This document shows, in pieces, positions 1 to 8,026 of a stretch of 64,000 nucleotides of DNA. Made by a program: the position numbers and the translations under genes. The notes below the pieces were generated by a model. That model searched no databases. It was not told the DNA's origin and saw only the letters and a list, made by a program, of their open reading frames with translations. The stretch is from the NCBI GenBank assembly GCA_964514235.1, contig CAZEPV010000008.1, positions 19,074-83,073 of the forward strand, written 5' to 3'. Numbering within the stretch: the first letter of the stretch is position 1; the number at the start of each line of letters is the position of its first letter. Origin of the DNA: JAAYRQ01 sp035647235. GTDB lineage: Bacteria; Bacillota; Syntrophomonadia; Syntrophomonadales; Syntrophomonadaceae.

Positions 1-387
1 CCTGAAGTAAATATAGGGATTGTTCCTGGCGGTGGGGGTACCCAAAGGCTAGTAAGGCTTGTAGGACCTGCCTGGGGTAAACGGATGATAATGACAGGTG
101 AATTTATAGATGTAGAGCAAGCATTAAATTTGGGCTTAATTACTGAGGTGGTTGAGACCGAACAACTTATAAGCCGAGGCTTGGAAATTGCTGACCTGCT
201 TAAGAAAAAGGCCCCTAACGCATTAAGACTAGCCAAAAGGTGTGTGAATTTTGGACAAAACGTGGATCTGGCATCTGGTCTGGAATTTGAACAAAAGATT
301 TGGGCATTACTATTCTCTACAGAAGATAAAAAGGAGGGCATGGAAGCATTCATTGAAAAAAGAAGTCCAAATTTTATAGGGAAATAA
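1..387 (+). CDS. Enoyl-CoA hydratase (crotonase), 5'-truncated by the window edge
   Basis: The frame is open from the first base, so this is the C-terminal ~128 residues of a protein that starts before the window. It begins with PEVNIGIVPGGGGTQRL, the crotonase segment that carries the second catalytic glutamate (the E of PEV) and the glycine-rich turn. It ends with the usual helical tail (KEGMEAFIEKRSPNFIGK). Crotonases hydrate trans-2-enoyl-CoA to 3-hydroxyacyl-CoA in beta-oxidation. The next gene starts 22 bases after the stop and is also crotonase-like, so the two probably share an operon. The oxyanion-hole region and the first glutamate lie outside the window. Confidence 0.93.
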   Translation, partial: PEVNIGIVPGGGGTQRLVRLVGPAWGKRMIMTGEFIDVEQALNLGLITEVVETEQLISRGLEIADLLKKKAPNALRLAKRCVNFGQNVDLASGLEFEQKIWALLFSTEDKKEGMEAFIEKRSPNFIGK

Positions 388-409
388 AAGAATCGAAAGG
401 GGTTTGAAA

Positions 410-1192
410 ATGAGTAAATTTAAAGACTATGAGACTATTGCTTTAGAACCATTAGAATCTGGGGTCCTTGTTGTATCCTTAAATAGAACCCATAGGTTAA
501 ATGCACTTAACTTGCAAATGATGGACGATCTATTAGATTTATGGACCACTTTACGGGAAGATTTTGAAACTAGGGTAGTCATACTTAAAGGTGCTGGGGA
601 AAAAGGTTTTTGCGGTGGTGTAGACATTAAGGAAGTATTTCCAGATGAAATGCTTAATGCCCCTGACTTATATCATTGGCAGACTAGACTAGGGGAATTA
701 GAATACCTAATGCGGAAAATTCCTCAACCCATTATTTGCTTGGTACATGGAGCAGCTACTGGGGCTGGACTTAGTTTTGCGGTGGCTTCAGATATTAGGG
801 TAATTTCACCTGACGCTAGATTTTCTGCCTACTATGTTAATGTAGGATTAGGTGGGGCTGATATGAGTTCTAGTTATTTCTTACCTAGGCTTATAGGAGC
901 TGGGCGCACTTATGACCTCCTTTTAACTGGTAGATTTATGGATGCCGAGGAGGCTATGCATTTAGGTCTGGCATCATATTGTGTTGAACGTGACCAGTTA
1001 ATGGATAAAGGTTTGGAAATCGCCCAATCGATAGTGGAAAAGGATCCCTTGGCAATTAGATTAACTAAGGAAGCCATTAACCAGAATTTAGATGCCTCGA
1101 GCATGGAAAGAGTACTTACGGTGGAAAACCGCAATCAAGCCTTGATGTTTATGCACAATTTAAGTCAGGGTAAATATTTTATTGGTAAGTAG
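410..1192 (+). CDS. Crotonase-fold enoyl-CoA hydratase/isomerase family protein without the canonical glutamates
   Basis: Crotonase-superfamily protein of 260 residues. The ATG at 410 is preferred because AAAGGGG lies 8 bases upstream; an in-frame TTG sits at 404. The oxyanion-hole segments are present (FCGGVD near residue 70 and GAATGAG at 114-120). Where hydratases carry two catalytic glutamates this protein has Ser122 and Tyr142. An aspartate in GLGGADM (Asp151) lies in the region used by dienoyl-CoA isomerase-like members. It may therefore be an isomerase or act on another acyl-CoA rather than being a standard hydratase. It sits between a true crotonase fragment and 3-hydroxybutyryl-CoA dehydrogenase, which points to acyl-CoA metabolism. 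Family call firm, reaction uncertain. Confidence 0.85.
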   Translation: MSKFKDYETIALEPLESGVLVVSLNRTHRLNALNLQMMDDLLDLWTTLREDFETRVVILKGAGEKGFCGGVDIKEVFPDEMLNAPDLYHWQTRLGELEYLMRKIPQPIICLVHGAATGAGLSFAVASDIRVISPDARFSAYYVNVGLGGADMSSSYFLPRLIGAGRTYDLLLTGRFMDAEEAMHLGLASYCVERDQLMDKGLEIAQSIVEKDPLAIRLTKEAINQNLDASSMERVLTVENRNQALMFMHNLSQGKYFIGK

Positions 1193-1270
1193 GTATCGGA
1201 CCCATAAAACATACTTTAATAGGATATTCAATATGTAACAATATTTGCTGTAAAAAAAGGAGGAACAACT

Positions 1271-2170
1271 ATGGAACCCAAAACTGTTTTTGTTATAGGT
1301 GCAGGTTTAATGGGGGGCGGTATAGCACAAATTTCAGCCCAAGCGGGATATGAAACCAAGTTATTTGATATTAATAAGGAAGCTTTGGCATTGGGAATGG
1401 AGAGTATTAATAAGTCTTTGGGTAAGTTTTTGGAAAGAGGAAGAATTACTCAAGAACAAGTTGACAGTGCCTTAGCCAACCTGAGTGTTACAAATGAAAT
1501 GGCAGATGCCAAGGATTTTGATATAATCATAGAGGCCGTCTATGAAAATGTTGATTTAAAACAAAAGATTTTCAGGGAATTAGATGACTTATGTAAGCCA
1601 GATGCAATATTGGCCACTAATACCTCAGCAATTTCAATTTCGAAAATAGCCTCCGTTACTAAACGGCCAGATAAAGTTGTAGGATTACATTTCTTTAGTC
1701 CAGTACCACTAATGAAACTGGTCGAGGTCATATCTGGGGTAAAAACCAGTTCTGAAACTATTGACATTATTACCAAGGTTGGCCAGAACTTCGGGAAAAC
1801 TACGGTATTTGTCAAAAAGGACTTTGGCGGTTTTATTGTAAATAGAATTTACTTACCATATATCCGTATGGCACTATTAACCCTAACTGAGGGAGTCGCT
1901 AATGTTGAAGAAATAGATCAAGCCATCAAGTTGGGTTTGGGTTATCCCATGGGGCCCTTCGAATTAGGTGACATGGTGGGATGGGACATTCTGCATAATG
2001 CAATGAATGCAATATATCATGATACCGATGATACTGCCTTTGCTCCACCATTATTGCTTAAACGTTTTGTTGATGCAGGTGTACTAGGGCAAAAAGCAGG
2101 CGAAGGTGTCTACTTGTATGATGAAAAAAACAAAAGAATTGGTATAAATCCTAAATTATCTATCCTGTAG
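1271..2170 (+). CDS. hbd: 3-hydroxybutyryl-CoA dehydrogenase
   Basis: Soluble NAD(P)-dependent enzyme of 299 residues that interconverts (S)-3-hydroxybutyryl-CoA and acetoacetyl-CoA. The N-terminal Rossmann motif is GAGLMGGG (residues 10-17). The catalytic dyad is visible as His140 in LHFFSPVPLMKLVEV and Glu152 twelve residues later, and NTSA at 117-120 is conserved. The C-terminal dimerisation domain follows (GFIVNRIYLPY, then GYPMGPFELGDMVG). Length is typical for the single-function clostridial enzyme. AAAAGGAGG precedes the ATG. The 78-base gap from the preceding crotonase-like gene fits one transcription unit. Confidence 0.97.
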   Translation: MEPKTVFVIGAGLMGGGIAQISAQAGYETKLFDINKEALALGMESINKSLGKFLERGRITQEQVDSALANLSVTNEMADAKDFDIIIEAVYENVDLKQKIFRELDDLCKPDAILATNTSAISISKIASVTKRPDKVVGLHFFSPVPLMKLVEVISGVKTSSETIDIITKVGQNFGKTTVFVKKDFGGFIVNRIYLPYIRMALLTLTEGVANVEEIDQAIKLGLGYPMGPFELGDMVGWDILHNAMNAIYHDTDDTAFAPPLLLKRFVDAGVLGQKAGEGVYLYDEKNKRIGINPKLSIL

Positions 2171-2210
2171 GTAATTTTACTTAAACTACAACCCTTCCCC
2201 TTTTAATATA

Positions 2211-2243
2211 CTAGTTTGGTCCATCTTTGATGGACCAAACTAG
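2211..2243. repeat. Perfect 15-bp inverted repeat upstream of the acyl-CoA dehydrogenase gene
   Basis: CTAGTTTGGTCCATC (2211-2225) and its exact reverse complement (2229-2243) flank a three-base TTT loop. The stem is about half GC. The sequence after it (AACTTTATTAACC) has only a weak T-run, so it is not a textbook terminator. It lies 41 bases after the hbd stop and about 93 bases before the next start. It could be an attenuator, a processing site or a palindromic operator for a fatty-acid regulator. Confidence 0.75.
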
Positions 2244-2335
2244 AACTTTATTAACCTTTAATTATTTAATAAGTTATTCCAAAAGTATTTTAAAGAGAAT
2301 ACCTGCTTTTAGGAGCAGAATTAATGGAGGAAAAA

Positions 2336-3469
2336 ATGAATTTTGAACTTACTAAAGAGCAGCAATTGATACAAAAGGCAGCCCGTGAGTTTGCCCAAAA
2401 GGCTATTATGCCTAATCTTCAAAAGCTGGAAAGTCAAGATAAAATTCCCGATGATATTCTTGAGGGCATAGCTGACCTAGAGTTATTTGGCATGCCATTC
2501 GAGGAAGAATATGGTGGTGCAGGTTCAGGTTATGACAGCTATGTTTTGGCTCTGGAACAAATAGCCCGCGTGTCCTCTGGAGTGGCCTTAGTCATATCAG
2601 TTAACATACTAGGGCTCTCCGCCATTAAGGAGTTTGGAACCGAGGAACAAAAACAGCGTTTTATGGTACCATGTTGTAAAGGGGAACAACTCGCTTCATT
2701 TGCTTTTACGGAAGCGGGAACTGGTTCTGACCCTAAGCAAATTGTTACTACTGCTGTTAAAGAAGGCAATCACTATATTATCAATGGAACTAAACGCTTT
2801 ATATCTAATGCGAATTATCCTGGCCCAATGGTAGTTTTTGCCCGAGATGATGAAAGCAATGAAGTTAGTGCTTTTATAGTGGATAAATTATGCGAAGGTT
2901 ATTCTTTGTCTGAGCCCTGGGCAAAAGCTGGGATGCATGGTAGTAGACTATTAGATGTCTACTTAGAAAATGTCAAGGTACCCAAGGAAAATTTACTGGG
3001 TAGCCTGGGACAAGGATTTCCTGTTTTACTATTGGGTATAGCCTATGGTAAAGTGGGAGTTGGCGCAAGTGCATTAGGAGGAATATTGGCTGCTTATGAG
3101 GAATCTATTAACTATGCTAGGGAAAAAATGCATCGCGATAAATCTATTGCCAAATTTACTTCTATACAGTTGAAAATTGCTGATATCGTAATGAAATATG
3201 AAGCTGCTAGATGGTTAGCTTATCGTATTGGTCATATTGCTAATAAGGGGAATGCTAATGAATTGATGAAAGAGGTTGCAATATCTAAGACCTTTATTAC
3301 TGAAACTATGGTAGATGTGGCTAGAATAGCCATGGATATACATGGTTCTTATGGCCTGATGAAGGACTATCGCATTTTACAAATATATAACGATGCTATC
3401 ATTGGCCCCCAAATAGAAGGGGTAAATGATGTCCAGAAAATGATTATTGCTGCATCTGTGTTACGATAG
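2336..3469 (+). CDS. Short-chain (butyryl-type) acyl-CoA dehydrogenase
   Basis: FAD-dependent acyl-CoA dehydrogenase of 377 residues. GGAGG at 2326-2330 places the start at ATG 2336 (MNFELTKEQQ, the usual beginning of this family); a further ATG at 2324 overlaps the ribosome site. FAFTEAGTGSD (132-141) is the FAD/substrate segment. The catalytic base is Glu361 in PQIEGVND, at the position used by butyryl-CoA dehydrogenases. It oxidises acyl-CoA to enoyl-CoA with Etf as electron acceptor. No etfA/etfB genes follow, unlike the bcd-etfBA clusters of butyrate producers, so the Etf is encoded elsewhere. Chain-length preference is inferred from neighbours. Confidence 0.95.
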   Translation: MNFELTKEQQLIQKAAREFAQKAIMPNLQKLESQDKIPDDILEGIADLELFGMPFEEEYGGAGSGYDSYVLALEQIARVSSGVALVISVNILGLSAIKEFGTEEQKQRFMVPCCKGEQLASFAFTEAGTGSDPKQIVTTAVKEGNHYIINGTKRFISNANYPGPMVVFARDDESNEVSAFIVDKLCEGYSLSEPWAKAGMHGSRLLDVYLENVKVPKENLLGSLGQGFPVLLLGIAYGKVGVGASALGGILAAYEESINYAREKMHRDKSIAKFTSIQLKIADIVMKYEAARWLAYRIGHIANKGNANELMKEVAISKTFITETMVDVARIAMDIHGSYGLMKDYRILQIYNDAIIGPQIEGVNDVQKMIIAASVLR

Positions 3470-3504
3470 ACTTCATGGGAAAATAACTAGGTAAGGAGCT
3501 TATT

Positions 3505-4707
3505 ATGAACGAAGTAGTAATGGTAAGTGCTTGTAGAACCCCAGTAGGTAAATTTATGGGTCAGTTTAAGGATGTTTCTGCCCGAGAACTTGCTGTAACT
3601 GTAGGCAAGGAAGCCATAAAAAGGGCTGGAATTGCAGCAGATACAGTAGATGAAATTGTAATGGGGCAAGTCTATCAGCATATGCAAAAATCATTACCAG
3701 CCCGCATAGTAGGGCTAGAATGTGGCCTCCCAGTAAGCAGTAACGCCTGTGTGGTCAATCAAAATTGTACATCATCTATGCGCGCCTTGGAAATTGCCTG
3801 CCATAATATTATGCTGGGGAATACCGAGATAGGCTTAGTTATAGGTGTAGAGAACATGACTCAAGTCCCTTACATGGTACCATCAGCTAGGACAGGTGCC
3901 AGAATGGGTAATACTGAAATTGTTGATGCCTTAACCCATGATGCACTGATTGACTCGCTAGTCCCAGGACATATGGGCAGGACAGCTGAAAATATAGCAG
4001 AGATGTACAATATCACCCGTGAACAATGTGATGAATTAGCTATGATAAGTCATAATCGTGCTATTGCTGCCATAGATTCAGGGGTATTCAAAAAGGAGAT
4101 CATCCCTATAGAAGTTAAAACTAGGGCTGGTGCAGTTATAGTGGAGGATGATGAACACCCAATCCGTGATGTAAGTATAGAAAAGATGGGTAAATTAAAG
4201 CCCGTCTTTAAGCGAGATGGTGGCGTAGTTACCGCTGCTAATGCCTCAGGTATTAATGATGGTGCAGCTGCAGTTATTCTTATGTCCAAAAAGAAAGCGG
4301 AAGAATTAAATATAAAACCTTTAATGAAATATGTCACGTCTGTCGGTGTAGGGGTAGAACCCGAGATTATGGGAGTTGGGCCTGCAGAGGCTATACCAGC
4401 AGCATTGAACAAGGCTGGTTGGAAGTGGGATGAAGTCGAGTATTGGGAAATAAATGAAGCATTTGCCGCACAATTTTTGGGAGTCAAAATTCGACTGCAA
4501 GAAAAGTATGGAATTGATCTTTCATTAGATAAAGTAAATCATAATGGTTCTGGTATTTCACTAGGACACCCGGTTGGTTGTACTGGTTTAAGGATTATTG
4601 TTTCCCTTTATTACGAAATGGAAAGATTAAATATAAGCACCGGAGGGGCCTCACTTTGTGTGGGAACTGGCCCAGCCATGGCTTCCTTATGGACCAGAGA
4701 TATATAA
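3505..4707 (+). CDS. Acetyl-CoA C-acetyltransferase (thiolase)
   Basis: Thiolase of 400 residues that condenses or cleaves acetoacetyl-CoA and acetyl-CoA. The nucleophile is Cys88 in NQNCTSSMRALE. NEAFAAQ, GHPVGCTGLR and the second active-site cysteine in SLCVGTGPAMA near the C-terminus are all present. AAGGAG precedes the ATG, 35 bases after the acyl-CoA dehydrogenase stop. With the preceding genes it completes a full beta-oxidation spiral for butyryl-CoA. Direction (oxidation or synthesis) cannot be read from the protein; the genome context favours oxidation. Confidence 0.97.
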   Translation: MNEVVMVSACRTPVGKFMGQFKDVSARELAVTVGKEAIKRAGIAADTVDEIVMGQVYQHMQKSLPARIVGLECGLPVSSNACVVNQNCTSSMRALEIACHNIMLGNTEIGLVIGVENMTQVPYMVPSARTGARMGNTEIVDALTHDALIDSLVPGHMGRTAENIAEMYNITREQCDELAMISHNRAIAAIDSGVFKKEIIPIEVKTRAGAVIVEDDEHPIRDVSIEKMGKLKPVFKRDGGVVTAANASGINDGAAAVILMSKKKAEELNIKPLMKYVTSVGVGVEPEIMGVGPAEAIPAALNKAGWKWDEVEYWEINEAFAAQFLGVKIRLQEKYGIDLSLDKVNHNGSGISLGHPVGCTGLRIIVSLYYEMERLNISTGGASLCVGTGPAMASLWTRDI

Positions 4708-4789
4708 CTAATAATAATTTTACAGACATTTCTTCGTGAAATTAAATTAGTTAGGTAAGCATAGGGATTTGGAAAGGAGACAATGAATT

Positions 4790-5203
4790 ATGCAAGGACA
4801 CACCTACCAAAACTTAGTAGTCGGGGATAAGGACTTTATTGAAAAAACCATAAGTGAGACTGACGTATACATGTTTGCTGGAATCACTGGTGATTTTAAT
4901 TGGCTTCATATTAATAAGGTAAGGGCGGAAAAAGGCAGATTTAAGCAACGCATTGTTCATGGAATGTTGTTAGTGGGCTTGATTTCTAATGTTATAGGAA
5001 ATCTTATGCCAGGTTCGGGGACTATTTATGAAAAACAGGAATTACATTTTCTAAGGCCTTGTTTTATTGATGATACAGTTCGGGCAGAAGTCGAAGTCCT
5101 AGAACTACTACCTGCAGGACGTGCCCGACTTAAAACTACCTGTTACAATCAAGATAATGAACCCTTAATAGATGGTGAGGCCATAGTAATACCACCCAGG
5201 TAA
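4790..5203 (+). CDS. MaoC-like hot-dog dehydratase ((R)-specific enoyl-CoA hydratase type)
   Basis: Single hot-dog-domain protein of 137 residues with the hydratase-2 motif: Asp35 and His40 in ITGDFNWLH, then VHGMLLVGLIS and PGSGTIYEKQELHFLRP. Family members such as PhaJ hydrate 2-enoyl-CoA to the (R)-3-hydroxyacyl-CoA with this Asp/His pair. It sits 82 bases after thiolase and before a strong terminator, so it is the last gene of the beta-oxidation cluster. Its role beside crotonases is unclear; it could handle branched or longer acyl chains or (R)-isomers. No PHA synthase gene is nearby. Confidence 0.9.
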   Translation: MQGHTYQNLVVGDKDFIEKTISETDVYMFAGITGDFNWLHINKVRAEKGRFKQRIVHGMLLVGLISNVIGNLMPGSGTIYEKQELHFLRPCFIDDTVRAEVEVLELLPAGRARLKTTCYNQDNEPLIDGEAIVIPPR

Positions 5204-5234
5204 AATTAGATTTTAATACTATGTAAAAACGAAT

Positions 5235-5303
5235 AAAGAGCATCTTACCTTTTATACCCTAGTGCTTGGATTTGACTATTAAAAGGGAAGATGCTCTTTT
5301 GCC
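5235..5303 (+). terminator. Rho-independent terminator after the beta-oxidation cluster
   Basis: Arms at 5235-5254 and 5280-5299 (AAAGAGCATCTT... and ...AAGATGCTCTTT) form a 20-bp stem with one mismatch and a 25-base loop, ending in TTTT. It lies 31 bases after the MaoC-like stop. Confidence 0.85.
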
Positions 5304-5444
5304 GTTGCCATATAAGACCAAAAATTGATGGCCCTAAGTTATAATTATACCCAACCCATAAAAGTAAGATTTATTGTTATTTATGTAACTTGGCTAGACT
5401 TACCAGATAAATCCTGGTTTTATTTACTAAAAATCTGAATATTA

Positions 5445-6440
5445 ATGGGTAAGCTAATCTATTTGGGGGGTATGCTCTTGTATAGGGTGTTTGTGGCATT
5501 GGTATTTTTATTAACCTTTTCTTGGGGGTTAGACCAAGCATATGCCAAAGTAAAGGTGACCGATTCTGTTAGCGAAAGCGATACTGTCACAGTAGATAGG
5601 ACTGATTTTCCTAAACTAATTTTAACTACACCTAATATACAAGGTGAAGCCGTATGGCTATTACAAGCTAGGTTAAAAGAGTTAGGTTACGATTTAAAAA
5701 CTACGGGGATTTATGATTATGATACCTTTATTACGGTTAAGTTATTCCAGGTAGCTCATAATTTAGCCGATACTGGGGTGGTAAATGAAGGGGTATGGCA
5801 GGTCATAATGTCCAACGAATTAGGTGAGCCATGCCTTACTGAGGATAGTAGGTTATTAGGGGGCAAGGTCGTAATTGAAATCGAAACTACAAGGCTCCTT
5901 TTAACTGTATATCAGGATGACGAAGAAGTAGCGAAATACCCAGTAGCCTTGGGTAAAAGTTCCACTCCCTCACCACTGGGCGAATGGAAAGTGGTCCATA
6001 AATCACTGAATTGGGGGGGCGGATTTGGGAGTCGGTGGCTTGGACTTAACGTGCCCTGGGGTATTTATGGAATACATGGTACCAATAAACCCGGCTCAAT
6101 AGGTACATATGCCTCCCATGGCTGTATAAGGATGTTCAATCGCGATGTAGAAAAACTTTATCCTACTATTCCCTATGGTGCTACAGTTAAAATTGTAGAA
6201 AACGGCAAAATGTTTCCCACCAATATAAAACCCACAATTTTAAAAATTGGTTCTTCAGGACAACAAGTAGTTTATATACAAAGTAGGTTGAAAGAATTAG
6301 GCTATGTATTTGATCGTGCTGATGGTAGATTCGGACCAATGACGGAATTAGCTGTAAAATACTATCAGGCTTGGCAGCTGATGAAACCCACTGGGATTGT
6401 GGATGAATCAACCTACCGTTCACTGGGTATGATCCCTTAA
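5445..6440 (+). CDS. Secreted L,D-transpeptidase (YkuD) with two peptidoglycan-binding domains
   Basis: Exported protein of up to 331 residues. An N-terminal hydrophobic signal segment (about residues 11-34, ending AYA) is followed by a PG_binding_1 domain (66-125), a YkuD catalytic domain (141-251) and a second PG_binding_1 domain (262-328). The catalytic signature is His211 in IHGTNKPG and Cys227 in SHGCIRM. Such enzymes make 3-3 peptide cross-links in the wall or anchor proteins to it. The start is uncertain: ATG 5445 has no clear ribosome site, whereas GGGGGG at 5465-5470 would better serve TTG 5478 or ATG 5472, both leaving the signal peptide intact. Confidence 0.92.
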   Translation: MGKLIYLGGMLLYRVFVALVFLLTFSWGLDQAYAKVKVTDSVSESDTVTVDRTDFPKLILTTPNIQGEAVWLLQARLKELGYDLKTTGIYDYDTFITVKLFQVAHNLADTGVVNEGVWQVIMSNELGEPCLTEDSRLLGGKVVIEIETTRLLLTVYQDDEEVAKYPVALGKSSTPSPLGEWKVVHKSLNWGGGFGSRWLGLNVPWGIYGIHGTNKPGSIGTYASHGCIRMFNRDVEKLYPTIPYGATVKIVENGKMFPTNIKPTILKIGSSGQQVVYIQSRLKELGYVFDRADGRFGPMTELAVKYYQAWQLMKPTGIVDESTYRSLGMIP

Positions 6441-6457
6441 GTAAATTTCCTGCTTAG

Positions 6458-6484
6458 TACACCTTTTCACCAGGTGTATTTTTG
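6458..6484 (+). terminator. Rho-independent terminator after the L,D-transpeptidase gene
   Basis: TACACCT (6458-6464) pairs with AGGTGTA (6472-6478) around a 7-base loop, followed directly by a run of T. Confidence 0.82.
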
Positions 6485-6574
6485 TCTAACCTTGATTTTC
6501 CTTATTTTTTATTAGAATATAGTATAGGTAGTTTTAATTTTAAACTCCAATAAGTAGAAAGGAGTAATAATAGT

Positions 6575-7915
6575 ATGCGAGATATAGAAATATATGAAGT
6601 TAATCAATATATTAAGGAAAACAAGCTTTCCGAATTGCGTAATCGGGTCATCATGGTACCAGTACCAGATTTAGCTGATTTGCTTATAGAATTAGAAAAG
6701 CCCAATCGAGTAGTCCTTTTTCGTTTATTACCCCGCCCTTTATCATCTGGTGTTTTTGCCTATTTGAAAAGGGACGACCAAAATGAATTACTTAAGGCCC
6801 TTAATGATGAAGAAACTCGCCATCTATTATCTAGCTTAAGACCAGATGATAGGACTAATTTATTTGAAGAATTGCCAGGTCGCATGACACAAAAATTATT
6901 AAATTTACTCAGCACAGAAGATTTAAAATCCGTACGTCAGTTGCTGGGCTATCCAGAAGAAAGTGTTGGGCGTCTAATGACTCCAGATTATGTAGCCATA
7001 CGCCCTAATTGGACAGTATCGCAAGCTATTGAACATATAAGGGTAAAAGGACGTAATAGCGAAACAGTAAGTATAATTTATATAGTAGATGAGGAATGGA
7101 AATTACTAGACGAAATTCGTTTACAAAAACTGATCCTAGCCCAAGCCGAACAAAAAATCGAAGCACTTATGGATTATAATTATACTAAGTTATTTGCCCA
7201 TGATGATCGGGAAGAAGCAGTTAGGATGATGAAGAGATATGATGTATGGGCACTTCCAGTAGTAGATTCAGAAGGAGTCTTAATCGGGGTTGTCACTTTT
7301 GACGATGTCATGGATGTAGCGGAAGAAGAAGCAACCGAAGACTTCCATAAGGCTGCTGCAGTTATTCCTGTTCTAACCAGTTACCGAGAAACCAGCGTTT
7401 TTGAGCTTTATAAAAAGCGCATAGCCTGGTTGATTGCCCTAGTCATTTTCAATTTGATTACTATCAAGATATTAGCCTCTTATGAAGAAGTTTTAGCTTC
7501 AGCTATCGCTTTGTCCTTTTTTATTCCCCTTTTAATTGGAACAGGTGGAAATACTGGCACCCAATCTGCAACTTTAATGGTTAGAGCTTTAGCGACTGAC
7601 GATGTGGCCCTTAACCAATGGTGGAAAATATTTATGAAGGAAGTATCGGTAGGGGTTCTATTAGGTATTACCATGGGAACCGCTGGCTTAATTTTAGGTC
7701 TATTTAGGGGTGGCTTTGATATTGCCTTAGTAATTGGGCTTACAATGCTAGCCATTGTACTAGTAGCCAATTTTATTGGTTTTAGCCTACCCTTTATTTT
7801 GACAAGATTAAAATTAGACCCCGCAGTGGCTAGTAACCCCCTAATATCCTCTTTAGCGGATGCAACTGGTTTGTTAATTTATTTTGCTATAGCTATTTGG
7901 ATTTTATCCTTATAA
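6575..7915 (+). CDS. mgtE: Magnesium transporter MgtE, full length
   Basis: MgtE-family Mg2+ channel of 446 residues. The N-terminal superhelical MgtE_N domain covers about residues 15-130. A CBS pair follows at about 133-255 (SVGRLMTPDYV, then YDVWALPVVDSEG). The C-terminal membrane domain (about 280-446) holds five helices and the pore motif GTGGNTGTQSATLMVRALA. SLADATGLLIYF near the end carries the conserved pore aspartate. GAAAGGAG precedes the ATG. No M-box precedes this copy, in contrast to the second MgtE at 26.6 kb, so the two paralogues probably differ in Mg2+ control. Confidence 0.96.
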   Translation: MRDIEIYEVNQYIKENKLSELRNRVIMVPVPDLADLLIELEKPNRVVLFRLLPRPLSSGVFAYLKRDDQNELLKALNDEETRHLLSSLRPDDRTNLFEELPGRMTQKLLNLLSTEDLKSVRQLLGYPEESVGRLMTPDYVAIRPNWTVSQAIEHIRVKGRNSETVSIIYIVDEEWKLLDEIRLQKLILAQAEQKIEALMDYNYTKLFAHDDREEAVRMMKRYDVWALPVVDSEGVLIGVVTFDDVMDVAEEEATEDFHKAAAVIPVLTSYRETSVFELYKKRIAWLIALVIFNLITIKILASYEEVLASAIALSFFIPLLIGTGGNTGTQSATLMVRALATDDVALNQWWKIFMKEVSVGVLLGITMGTAGLILGLFRGGFDIALVIGLTMLAIVLVANFIGFSLPFILTRLKLDPAVASNPLISSLADATGLLIYFAIAIWILSL

Positions 7916-8026
7916 ATAATTAAAATAAATAAATTTCAACTTTTCACTTGAAACATTATCCAGAAGATGGTAATATGAAGAGGTAATTTTCCCAAGATTT
8001 GATTAATTTAATTTACGGAGGTTAAA

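Noticed and set aside
4050..4487. 145-codon minus-strand frame inside the thiolase gene
   Set aside because: Antisense shadow of a highly conserved coding sequence; no ribosome site or plausible product.
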